DNA of 5,184 nucleotides from Chloroflexota bacterium (lineage in GTDB: Bacteria > Chloroflexota > Anaerolineae > J102), in assembly GCA_024276255.1 (NCBI GenBank), contig JAJRXO010000593.1, positions 1-5,184 on the forward strand, read 5' to 3'. The notes under the pieces are model-generated. The model was not told the origin of the DNA. It did not search any database and saw nothing but the letters and a program-made list of their open reading frames with translations. The position numbers and the translations under genes were made by a program. Shown piece after piece: positions 1 through 5,097 of this stretch (position 1 is the stretch's first letter; every line of letters starts with the position of its first letter).

Positions 1-35
1 CCCATTCCACCCGACGCCGGACCACCACCCCAACT

Positions 36-1067
36 ATGAAAACCATGCCCTCCCTTCCCCCCAATCCGGCCGTATTGGCCGATCGTTTCCGCACCCTGCA
101 CTATGATGCCGACGCGCGGGCAGTGGTGCTACTCAACCGCGCCCGTTATCCGCATGAGACCGAGTACGTGCACTGCCGCACCGTGGAAGAGGTGGCCCGC
201 GCCATCGAAACCATGATCGTGCAGGGCGGGCCGCCGCTGGCCTATGCCGCCGGCCTGGGGCTGGCCCTGGCCACGCCCACGGCCGAGAGCTACCGACAGG
301 CGGCCGAACGTCTGCTGCGCACCCGGCCCACGGCTGATGATCTGCATCACATCATCCCGGCGGCGCTGGAGCGGGCACTGGCCGCTTTGCAGGCTGGCAA
401 TGATCCGCAGCAGGCCATACTGGCCTATGTGAACGACGAGATCGAGCGCGGTAACCGGGTAAGCAGGCTGTGCGGGCAGCACGCCGCTGATTTGTTGCAG
501 GACGGCGACCGCGTGCTTACGCACTGCATTGCCGGCGCGGCCCTGTGCTGGATGCTGTGGATCGCAAAACATCAGGGTAAGACCATTCATCTCATCCCCA
601 CCGAAACCCGCCCCTATTTGCAGGGCGCCCGCCTGACCGCCCAGTGCGCCAAAGAGCTGGACATTGACGTCACCCTGATCACCGACGGCATGCCCGCCCA
701 TCTGATGAGTCAGGGCATGATCGATAAATTTATTTGCGCTGCCGATCGCATCACCCTCGATGGCCATATCACCAACAAGGTAGGCACGTTTCAGATCGCC
801 CTCGCCGCGCACTACCATCATATCCCCTTTTATGTGCTGGGCTACGACGGCCCCGATCCGCACACCGAGAGCGCCGATGGCATCGAGATCGAATGGCGTG
901 ATGGCAACGAGGTGTTGTACTGCGGCGGTCAGCGCACCGCTGTGCCCGGCATTAAGGCCCTGTACCCGGCCTTCGACATCACCCCGCCCCATCTCATTTC
1001 GGGCATTGTCACTGATCGCGGGATATTCGCCGCCCATACGATCCGGCAGTATCTGAGCTCCACATAG
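36..1067 (+). CDS. mtnA: MtnA-like sugar-phosphate isomerase (eIF-2B alpha/beta/delta family)
   Basis: This 343-residue protein belongs to the family of S-methyl-5-thioribose-1-phosphate isomerase, a cytosolic aldose-ketose isomerase of methionine salvage. The family hallmarks appear in order: a THC segment with the expected catalytic Cys at 164, ETRP at 190-193, DVTLITDGMPAH near 211-222, ADRI with the expected catalytic Asp at 237, NKVGT at 247-251 and PAFDITP near 311-317. Length is normal for the family. Several signature positions differ. The usual RGAP reads QGGP (63-66), the Asn after the catalytic Cys is Ile, and the usual GD before NK is GH. The family assignment is firm, but the substrate could be another 1-phosphorylated sugar such as 5-deoxyribose-1-phosphate. 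No Shine-Dalgarno precedes the ATG, a second ATG lies at 45, and the frame stays open to the window edge, so the start is uncertain. No other salvage gene is visible nearby. Confidence 0.82.
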   Translation: MKTMPSLPPNPAVLADRFRTLHYDADARAVVLLNRARYPHETEYVHCRTVEEVARAIETMIVQGGPPLAYAAGLGLALATPTAESYRQAAERLLRTRPTADDLHHIIPAALERALAALQAGNDPQQAILAYVNDEIERGNRVSRLCGQHAADLLQDGDRVLTHCIAGAALCWMLWIAKHQGKTIHLIPTETRPYLQGARLTAQCAKELDIDVTLITDGMPAHLMSQGMIDKFICAADRITLDGHITNKVGTFQIALAAHYHHIPFYVLGYDGPDPHTESADGIEIEWRDGNEVLYCGGQRTAVPGIKALYPAFDITPPHLISGIVTDRGIFAAHTIRQYLSST

Positions 1068-1112
1068 GCCGCAGAGGCCTGGCGCTAAGCCAGATTCAGG
1101 AATGGCGCCAGG
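1066..1112. repeat. Overlapping inverted repeats at the convergent gene junction
   Basis: The 17-bp gap between the two convergent stop codons is covered by short inverted repeats. AGGCC/GGCCT (1066-1070 with 1076-1080) brackets a 5-nt loop. CTGGC/GCCAG (1079-1083 with 1089-1093) forms a second small stem. CCTGGCGC/GCGCCAGG (1078-1085 with 1105-1112) forms an 8-bp stem reaching into the end of the minus-strand gene. These could define 3' ends for both transcripts. No T tract follows on either strand, so this is not a canonical intrinsic terminator. Confidence 0.35.
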
Positions 1113-2002
1113 TAATTGGCCAGATCGCGGTGGATCTCCGCAAATTCGTGTGATTCGGGCATGCGGTGATGCAGACGGTGATAGTTGGTGACCACCCACA
1201 AATAGAGGTCGGTGGCGGTGCGTTTGGGGAATTCTTCCAGGATGTTGTTGCGTAGAATGATCTCAAGGATGGGCAGATACAGTTGCTCGTACCAGGCCTG
1301 CATGGCTTCGGGCCAGGCGCGGGGCGGGCTGCCCGGTCGGCGATTGAGGTAGCGGAAGAGGGCGATATGGCGGATAAGGCGGGCGTAGTGCTGGGGCTTG
1401 CTCAGGCGCAGGTCCACGTGCGGCAGGATATCATCAGCATGGGTGATGCGCACGAAGTCGGCATACGCCTCCACCAGGGGGATGTCGTTAGGTTTCAGGT
1501 TGGGTGCCAGGGGCACGCGCGAGGTCAGTTCGATGACATGGGCCTGGATCGTCTTATCGCCGCGATTGCGACACACCGAAATGCGGTGATGGCCATCCCG
1601 CACAAAATAGATATCACCCAGCTTGTAGAGTTGCACCGGCGGCATGGGCCGACCCTGGTCACGAGCAGTAGCCACGCGCTCCCAGCGATCGCGCAGGCCG
1701 CTGTGTTTGGGTAGAAACGCGCGGTCAAAATCGCGATAGCGATCCACGCTGCCCTGGATGGCATCCAGCGGCACTTCCTGAATGCCCAGATCAATTGGCT
1801 CTCCCACGGCCGCCACCCTGCTCAATTCGCTAAACGAGAGAAGTTGGTTCTGATAGCCCTTCAGCAGGGCCACCGCATCATTTACAAAAGAACGCATCCG
1901 GGCGCGATTGAATTCGTGGCTGGCCAGCGAATCGGCCCCCATATGGGCCGAACGCATGGTTTGCTGCCGTTTCAATTCATCGGCATTGTGATCGTGCGGC
2001 AT
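1085..2002 (-). CDS. ParB/sulfiredoxin-fold domain protein, function unknown
   Basis: This 305-residue soluble protein has a ParB/Srx-like core. The segment GSVDRYRDFDRAFLP (84-98) is followed by PPVQLYKLGDIYFVRDGHHR, with the DGHHR motif at 136-140 occupying the place of ParB box II or the sulfiredoxin nucleotide-binding motif. It lacks the helix-turn-helix and dimerisation layout of a true partitioning ParB. The C-terminal third is helical, with a tryptophan-rich part (WPEAMQAWYEQLYLP) and DLYLWV at 265-270. This arrangement resembles uncharacterised proteins annotated as ParB-like or DUF4032, an assignment made from memory and not by search. The ATG at 2002 is chosen because AAGGA lies 7 nt upstream. 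A TTG at 2110 in the same frame would overlap the phosphoesterase gene and is less likely. It is the last gene of the truD block. Its role could be nucleotide binding, nuclease or regulatory, and the sequence does not decide. Confidence 0.8.
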   Translation of the reverse strand: MPHDHNADELKRQQTMRSAHMGADSLASHEFNRARMRSFVNDAVALLKGYQNQLLSFSELSRVAAVGEPIDLGIQEVPLDAIQGSVDRYRDFDRAFLPKHSGLRDRWERVATARDQGRPMPPVQLYKLGDIYFVRDGHHRISVCRNRGDKTIQAHVIELTSRVPLAPNLKPNDIPLVEAYADFVRITHADDILPHVDLRLSKPQHYARLIRHIALFRYLNRRPGSPPRAWPEAMQAWYEQLYLPILEIILRNNILEEFPKRTATDLYLWVVTNYHRLHHRMPESHEFAEIHRDLANYLAPFLNLA

Positions 2003-2009
2003 GCGGTTG

Positions 2010-2014
2010 TCCTT
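2010..2014 (-). promoter_or_regulatory. Shine-Dalgarno AAGGA for the ParB-like gene
   Basis: On the minus strand AAGGA is followed by 7 nt and then the ATG at 2002. It is the clearest ribosome-binding site in the four-gene block, and it fixes the start of the ParB-like gene against the longer TTG alternative at 2110. The preceding gene ends 82 nt upstream, so this last gene appears to be translated independently. Confidence 0.7.
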
Positions 2015-2051
2015 GGAGCGATACGGAAAAGGCGGCTGTCGGCGTGTCCGG

Positions 2052-2067
2052 GAAACGACGTCGTTTC
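2052..2067. repeat. 16-bp perfect palindrome between phosphoesterase and ParB-like genes
   Basis: GAAACGACGTCGTTTC reads identically on both strands, and the flanking bases (2050 with 2069, plus a G-T pair at 2051 with 2068) extend the symmetry. It sits inside the 82-nt gap between the metallophosphoesterase stop and the ParB-like start. As DNA it could be an operator for a dimeric regulator. As RNA it could fold into a 6-bp hairpin with an ACGT loop. No T tract follows the symmetric arm on the minus strand, so it is not a standard terminator. Confidence 0.6.
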
Positions 2068-2084
2068 TCAACGGGTGCGGGACA

Positions 2085-2765
2085 TCAAAAACGGGGGGGC
2101 GTTGGCCCAAAATCCAGTTGCAGGATCTTGTACGGATAGACGTTGATGATTCTGGTCTGGTGATAGCGGGTTTGGGTGGTGGTTAAGTTGTTGTAAACGT
2201 GCTGGTGGCCATGGAGCAGGTAACGGGGTTTGAACCAGCGCATGAGGGCCAGAAAGGCGCGAAAGCCGATGTGCGGCCGATCGGTGCCGTCGTGAATGCC
2301 AAACGGCGGGGAGTGGGTGACCAGGATATCCAGATAGCGCCCGTATAACAGGCGATTGATAAACAGGGTCGGGGCCATGGCCAAGACATGGCTCCACATT
2401 TCCATCTGTGTGTATTGATAATGCTCATTGGCATTGTAACGATGGGAGCCTTCGAGACCGGCGATCAATAGGCCCCGATGACGACACAAACGGCGATGGA
2501 GATTGACACCCCCCTGTGGTTCCCTGACCACGCTTCTGTTCGAGCGATATTCAGGGCGATCGTGGTTGCCGTGCACGTAGTAAAATGGCCGGTTAAGTGT
2601 GGAGACGATGTAGTCCAGATAATAATAGGGCAGATCGCCGCAGCCCACAATCAGCTCCGCATCACCGGCCACGCTGCGAATGCCGGGACCATAAATACGC
2701 GGCTCCACCCGGTCACTTACGGCGAGAACCTGCAGGTTGCGGGGAGGGTGCTGTTGGTGACGCAT
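2085..2765 (-). CDS. Calcineurin-like metallophosphoesterase
   Basis: This 226-residue protein carries most blocks of the metallophosphoesterase superfamily, which use two metal ions to hydrolyse phosphomono- or phosphodiesters. Visible are LAVSD (14-18), GCGD (41-44), GNHD (66-69), THSPP (150-154) and HGHQH (185-189). The first motif is atypical: the usual Asp-x-His reads Asp18-Arg-Val, so one metal-binding His is missing. The substrate cannot be read from sequence. Related small family members act on cyclic nucleotides, RNA ends or other diesters. The chosen ATG lies 7 nt after the LON-gene stop, and the protein motifs begin soon after it. No good Shine-Dalgarno is present, so translational coupling is likely. 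An upstream in-frame extension exists inside the LON gene but carries no family residues. The 3' end has a run of seven C on the coding strand just before the stop. Confidence 0.85.
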   Translation of the reverse strand: MRHQQHPPRNLQVLAVSDRVEPRIYGPGIRSVAGDAELIVGCGDLPYYYLDYIVSTLNRPFYYVHGNHDRPEYRSNRSVVREPQGGVNLHRRLCRHRGLLIAGLEGSHRYNANEHYQYTQMEMWSHVLAMAPTLFINRLLYGRYLDILVTHSPPFGIHDGTDRPHIGFRAFLALMRWFKPRYLLHGHQHVYNNLTTTQTRYHQTRIINVYPYKILQLDFGPTPPRF

Positions 2766-2772
2766 CTTGGGG

Positions 2773-3453
2773 CTAATTGAGATGCAGCCAGCGATCGATG
2801 CCATAACCGCGACGGCGGTCATAGGCAATGGTCTGGTTGATCCACGACATGAGATTGAGCTCACTGCTCAGGAATTGCGATTCCTGTTGCAACAGATCGG
2901 GCAAGGTGGCCTGATTGAGCAGGCTTTGCTTCTGCTGATTATTGATCTGCAAGACCATCGCCGTGAGATAGGCCAGGTCTTCGGCCTCCTCGGGGATGGC
3001 ATAGACATTGAACTGGATGCCTGAGGCTTCGGTCAGCATCTGCAGGTAGTGGTCCAGCTTGATCTCCACTTCTTTTTGCAGCTGCGCTGTGCGCGATGCA
3101 TCGCTGTATTGCAGGGGGAAGGGGCTGATCTCGGCGATAAGGTAGGGCTTGGAGTTGTAATAATCATGCACGCGAAAACGTTCTACTGCCGCCACCTCCA
3201 TGCCGATGGATCCATCATCAAGCGGTTCCACGCGCTGTATCTGCACCATCACGCCGATGCGATGGGTTGGTAGTTCGGAGGAGTCGCCCCGCGAGGTGTC
3301 GGTGAATATGATGCCGAAGGGCAGGGGTTCGTTCAGGCAGTCGTGCAGCAGGCGGTGGTAGCGAGGCTCGAAGACGCGCAGGGATTTGTATTGGCCGGGA
3401 AAGAGGACCAGTGGCTGGGGAAAGAGGGGGATGCGGGAGGGAAAATCAGTCAT
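2773..3453 (-). CDS. Stand-alone LON substrate-binding-domain protein
   Basis: This 226-residue protein is built from the N-terminal substrate-recognition domain of Lon protease (LON/PUA-like fold) without the AAA+ ATPase or the Ser-Lys protease domain. The diagnostic opening is IPLFPQPLVLFPGQ (8-21), then LRVFEPRYHRLLHDCL and FGIIF. A core with GVMVQIQRVEPLDDGSIGMEV and RFRVHDYY follows, then a helical tail of about 100 residues. Such single-domain proteins are common in proteobacteria and are usually annotated as LON peptidase substrate-binding domain or YcaL/Lon-like proteins. Their role is not well defined, and peptide or RNA binding has been proposed by fold. The ATG lies inside the last codons of truD, with an 8-bp overlap (ATGACTGA), and no Shine-Dalgarno is seen. 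Translation therefore probably depends on ribosomes finishing truD. Confidence 0.88.
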   Translation of the reverse strand: MTDFPSRIPLFPQPLVLFPGQYKSLRVFEPRYHRLLHDCLNEPLPFGIIFTDTSRGDSSELPTHRIGVMVQIQRVEPLDDGSIGMEVAAVERFRVHDYYNSKPYLIAEISPFPLQYSDASRTAQLQKEVEIKLDHYLQMLTEASGIQFNVYAIPEEAEDLAYLTAMVLQINNQQKQSLLNQATLPDLLQQESQFLSSELNLMSWINQTIAYDRRRGYGIDRWLHLN

Positions 3454-4492
3454 TGGATGGCTGGTCGGGAGTGGTTTTCATGATCTCGCGCAGGAGTACC
3501 GTGGCATACGCGCCCTTGGGCAGGCTGAAATGCAACTGGCAACCCTGGGGATGTGCTTCGATTCGCAGATCGGTGAGGAACAGGCGGCCAGGCCGACGGT
3601 TGCCGGTCACACGGTGTTGTCGCCACTGTGGAGCCTGCACAGGACTCTCGGCCAGGATGGCTGCTTCAAAAGCCGCGGCTTCGGCCTCGGCGGCGCGCAT
3701 CTTGTAGCCGAACAGGGGGCCGGTGAAGGTGATCTCCCGACGGTCAAACCGGGCCTGATCCGTTTCCAGATCGCTGACAACGAACATGCCGCCCGTGTCG
3801 GTTTTCTTGGCCAGATCACCAAGCAGCAGGCGATCGAACAGGCCCTGTTTGATGCGTCGGCTCAAATAAAGGTTGAAGAGATGAGACTGGTAGGCTGAGA
3901 TGAGCAGTTTGTAAAGCCAGCGCTGCCGCGGTCGCTTGCGTTCACCTGTGAGGATGGCTAGCCCCTGTTCGGCATTGTCGCCATACTGGCCAAAGCGTTG
4001 GCCGCCAAAATAGTTGGGTAGCCCACGCTGTTCGATGGCCTGCAGAATGGCCTGGGCCCGGGGCAGGGCTTCGGTGCTGTGGGGATCGAGGATAGTGATG
4101 TGAAAGCGATTCCCCAGTAAATGACCGGCTTTCAGTTTTCTGTTGTGGGGGCGCAGGGCGACGAGCTCAAGGTCCAGGTCCTGGCAGGCCTGCACGACCG
4201 CTTCTTCGGTCACAAGGGGCAACGAGAAGGTCTGGGTAACACGGGCATGCTTGTCCTTGAGCCCGGCGTAGCCAATGGCCGGGGGCTGCAATGCTAGGGC
4301 CGCGGCCAGCGCCTTGACCACCTCCTGGGTGGTCATGCCCGCGCGGGTGATGGTGGCAAAAAGGTGATCACCACTTCCTGATGCTGGATAAAGGGGAATC
4401 TCTTCGACGATAAAATGCTCGGGTTCGGTCTTGATGGTGCCGCCGATGCCGGGCAGGTGGGGCGTGATATAGGGAAGTTGCGACAGAATCAT
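3446..4492 (-). CDS. truD: tRNA pseudouridine(13) synthase TruD
   Basis: TruD converts uridine 13 of certain tRNAs (tRNA-Glu in E. coli) to pseudouridine. The 348-residue protein matches the E. coli length of 349. GYAGLKDKHARVTQ carries the catalytic Asp at residue 80, the same number as in E. coli. NYFGGQRFG (160-168) and the C-terminal LPKGAYATVLLREI (324-337) are further family signatures, with the TRUD-specific insertion domain between them. The start is set at the ATG at 4492 because its first residues align with the E. coli N-terminus. An upstream in-frame ATG at 4615 would add 41 residues unlike TruD and run through the promoter region. No Shine-Dalgarno precedes 4492, and the predicted promoter places transcription start on the start codon itself. 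It is the first gene of the minus-strand block and overlaps the LON gene by 8 bp. In E. coli truD sits in a different context, near surE and ispF. Confidence 0.96.
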   Translation of the reverse strand: MILSQLPYITPHLPGIGGTIKTEPEHFIVEEIPLYPASGSGDHLFATITRAGMTTQEVVKALAAALALQPPAIGYAGLKDKHARVTQTFSLPLVTEEAVVQACQDLDLELVALRPHNRKLKAGHLLGNRFHITILDPHSTEALPRAQAILQAIEQRGLPNYFGGQRFGQYGDNAEQGLAILTGERKRPRQRWLYKLLISAYQSHLFNLYLSRRIKQGLFDRLLLGDLAKKTDTGGMFVVSDLETDQARFDRREITFTGPLFGYKMRAAEAEAAAFEAAILAESPVQAPQWRQHRVTGNRRPGRLFLTDLRIEAHPQGCQLHFSLPKGAYATVLLREIMKTTPDQPSND

Positions 4493-4498
4493 AATGCA

Positions 4499-4527
4499 AG
4501 TATCATAGCTGTTGTGTTCGCTGTCAA
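4499..4527 (-). promoter_or_regulatory. Predicted sigma70 promoter of the truD block
   Basis: On the minus strand a perfect -35 TTGACA (4527-4522) is separated by 17 bp from a -10 GATACT (4504-4499, four of six consensus bases including the key second A and last T). Counting seven bases beyond the -10 element puts +1 at 4492, the A of the truD ATG. An overlapping TATGAT is a better hexamer but would leave only a 14-bp spacer. Either reading gives a leader of no more than a few nucleotides. Confidence 0.65.
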
Positions 4528-4582
4528 GTTGGATGGGCTGTGAGGAGCAGGAGGGGCAAAGCGTTCTGATTTTCAGAGATAT

Positions 4583-4612
4583 TTGCTCAAAATGGCCCGG
4601 AAGTGGTATAAT
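4583..4612 (+). promoter_or_regulatory. Predicted extended -10 sigma70 promoter of rpsO
   Basis: The -10 hexamer at 4607-4612 is the perfect TATAAT and is preceded by TGG, giving an extended -10 (TGGTATAAT). A -35-like TTGCTC lies at 4583-4588 with an 18-bp spacer. Transcription would begin near 4618-4620, about 105 nt before the rpsO start. It faces away from the truD promoter, with about 55 bp between the two -35 elements. Confidence 0.8.
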
Positions 4613-4618
4613 CATCTA

Positions 4619-4724
4619 CTGACTTAATAATTTACCCCTATACCGGGGCTTTGTCCATCTTTGCTAGAACATGCGCCGAGGTATTCCAGCGGTGTTCTGG
4701 CAACCCAAAAAGGAGAGTTCCTAA
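4619..4724 (+). promoter_or_regulatory. rpsO mRNA leader, candidate S15 autoregulatory element
   Basis: The untranslated leader of about 105 nt contains a small GC stem (CCCC 4635-4638 with GGGG 4645-4648). It also has a larger hairpin pairing AGAACA (4666-4671) with TGTTCT (4693-4698), extended by CCG (4676-4678) with CGG (4690-4692). A competing hairpin pairs CCAG (4686-4689) with CTGG (4697-4700) and cannot coexist with the larger one. The end of this structure is about 10 nt from the Shine-Dalgarno at 4710-4715. S15 is known in E. coli and other bacteria to repress its own translation by binding a structured leader with alternative folds. The assignment here rests on position and structure, not on recognised consensus bases. 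Confidence 0.5.
4710..4715 (+). promoter_or_regulatory. Shine-Dalgarno AAGGAG of rpsO
   Basis: AAGGAG lies 9 nt before the GTG start codon at 4725. It fixes that non-ATG start, since no in-frame ATG is suitably placed and the protein beginning here aligns from residue 1 with E. coli S15 (MSLST). Confidence 0.88.
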
Positions 4725-4994
4725 GTGTCTCTGAGTACCGCCCAAAAACAGGCGATTATTGAGGAATACCACCTACACCCGCAAGATACCGGCTCGCCCG
4801 AAGTGCAGGTGGCACTGTTGACTATTCGTATCAATCAGCTCATCGAGCATTTGAAAACACATAAACACGATGAGCACTCGCGTCGTGGCTTGCTCAAGTT
4901 GGTCGGGCAACGCCGCCGCCACTTGGCCTACCTGAAGCGGAAGGATGTCCAACGCTATCAGGAACTTATCCAGCGGCTTGGCTTGCGCAAGTAG
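4725..4994 (+). CDS. rpsO: 30S ribosomal protein S15
   Basis: S15 is a primary binding protein of the 16S rRNA central domain and nucleates assembly of the small-subunit platform. This 89-residue protein has the same length as E. coli S15 and the family signature HSRRGLLKLVGQRRRHLAYLKRKD. DTGSPEVQVALLT (21-33) precedes it. The rRNA-contact residues His42, Asp49 and Ser52 (Met-inclusive numbering) are all kept. It starts with GTG, read from AAGGAG 9 nt upstream. The usual proteobacterial neighbour truB is absent upstream, where the divergent truD block lies instead. A hairpin 18 nt after the stop and a long hairpin further on fit an rpsO-pnp arrangement. Expression probably comes from the extended -10 promoter at 4583-4612, with possible S15 feedback at the leader. 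Confidence 0.98.
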   Translation: MSLSTAQKQAIIEEYHLHPQDTGSPEVQVALLTIRINQLIEHLKTHKHDEHSRRGLLKLVGQRRRHLAYLKRKDVQRYQELIQRLGLRK

Positions 4995-5012
4995 CTGAGC
5001 ATAAGTAAAACG

Positions 5013-5048
5013 AAGCGAGTAGGTTCGACCGTCGTCGCCTACTCGTTT
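5013..5048 (+). terminator. Rho-independent-type hairpin after rpsO
   Basis: CGAGTAGG (5016-5023) pairs perfectly with CCTACTCG (5038-5045). The inside continues with CGAC (5026-5029) and GTCG (5034-5037) closing a CGTC tetraloop, with a TT bulge. Outside, AAG (5013-5015) pairs with TTT (5046-5048) with one G-U. The trailing sequence TTTCTTC is only a weak U tract. It starts 18 nt after the rpsO stop, where E. coli has the leaky terminator between rpsO and pnp, so partial read-through is plausible. Confidence 0.75.
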
Positions 5049-5097
5049 CTTCATACAATCCATATTCATTTTTTTCTCCTCTCAAAGACACCGAGCG

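Noticed and set aside
129..1199. Long open frame (356 codons) on the minus strand opposite the isomerase gene
   Set aside because: It is antisense to a protein with clear family motifs, has no recognisable domain of its own and overlaps the end of the ParB-like gene. GC-rich coding DNA often leaves such open shadow frames.
1283..1714. Plus-strand open frame of 143 codons opposite the ParB-like gene
   Set aside because: No ribosome-binding site or family pattern is visible, and the opposite strand encodes the DGHHR protein across the same interval.
2003..2110. 36-residue upstream extension of the ParB-like protein from a TTG at 2110
   Set aside because: The ATG at 2002 has AAGGA at 7-nt spacing, while the TTG has no ribosome-binding site and overlaps the end of the phosphoesterase gene.
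3386..3898. Plus-strand open frame of 170 codons across the LON/truD junction
   Set aside because: It is antisense to conserved TruD C-terminal motifs and to the LON gene start, and looks like a mirror of coding bias.
4493..4615. 41-residue N-terminal extension of TruD from an ATG at 4615
   Set aside because: The extra residues do not resemble TruD, the extension crosses both promoters, and the shorter form aligns from residue 1 with E. coli TruD, placing the catalytic Asp at 80.
5054..5059. TACAAT as a possible -10 of a separate pnp promoter
   Set aside because: No acceptable -35 is found 16-18 bp upstream, so it was not called. A pnp promoter in the AT-rich stretch at 5046-5080 remains possible.
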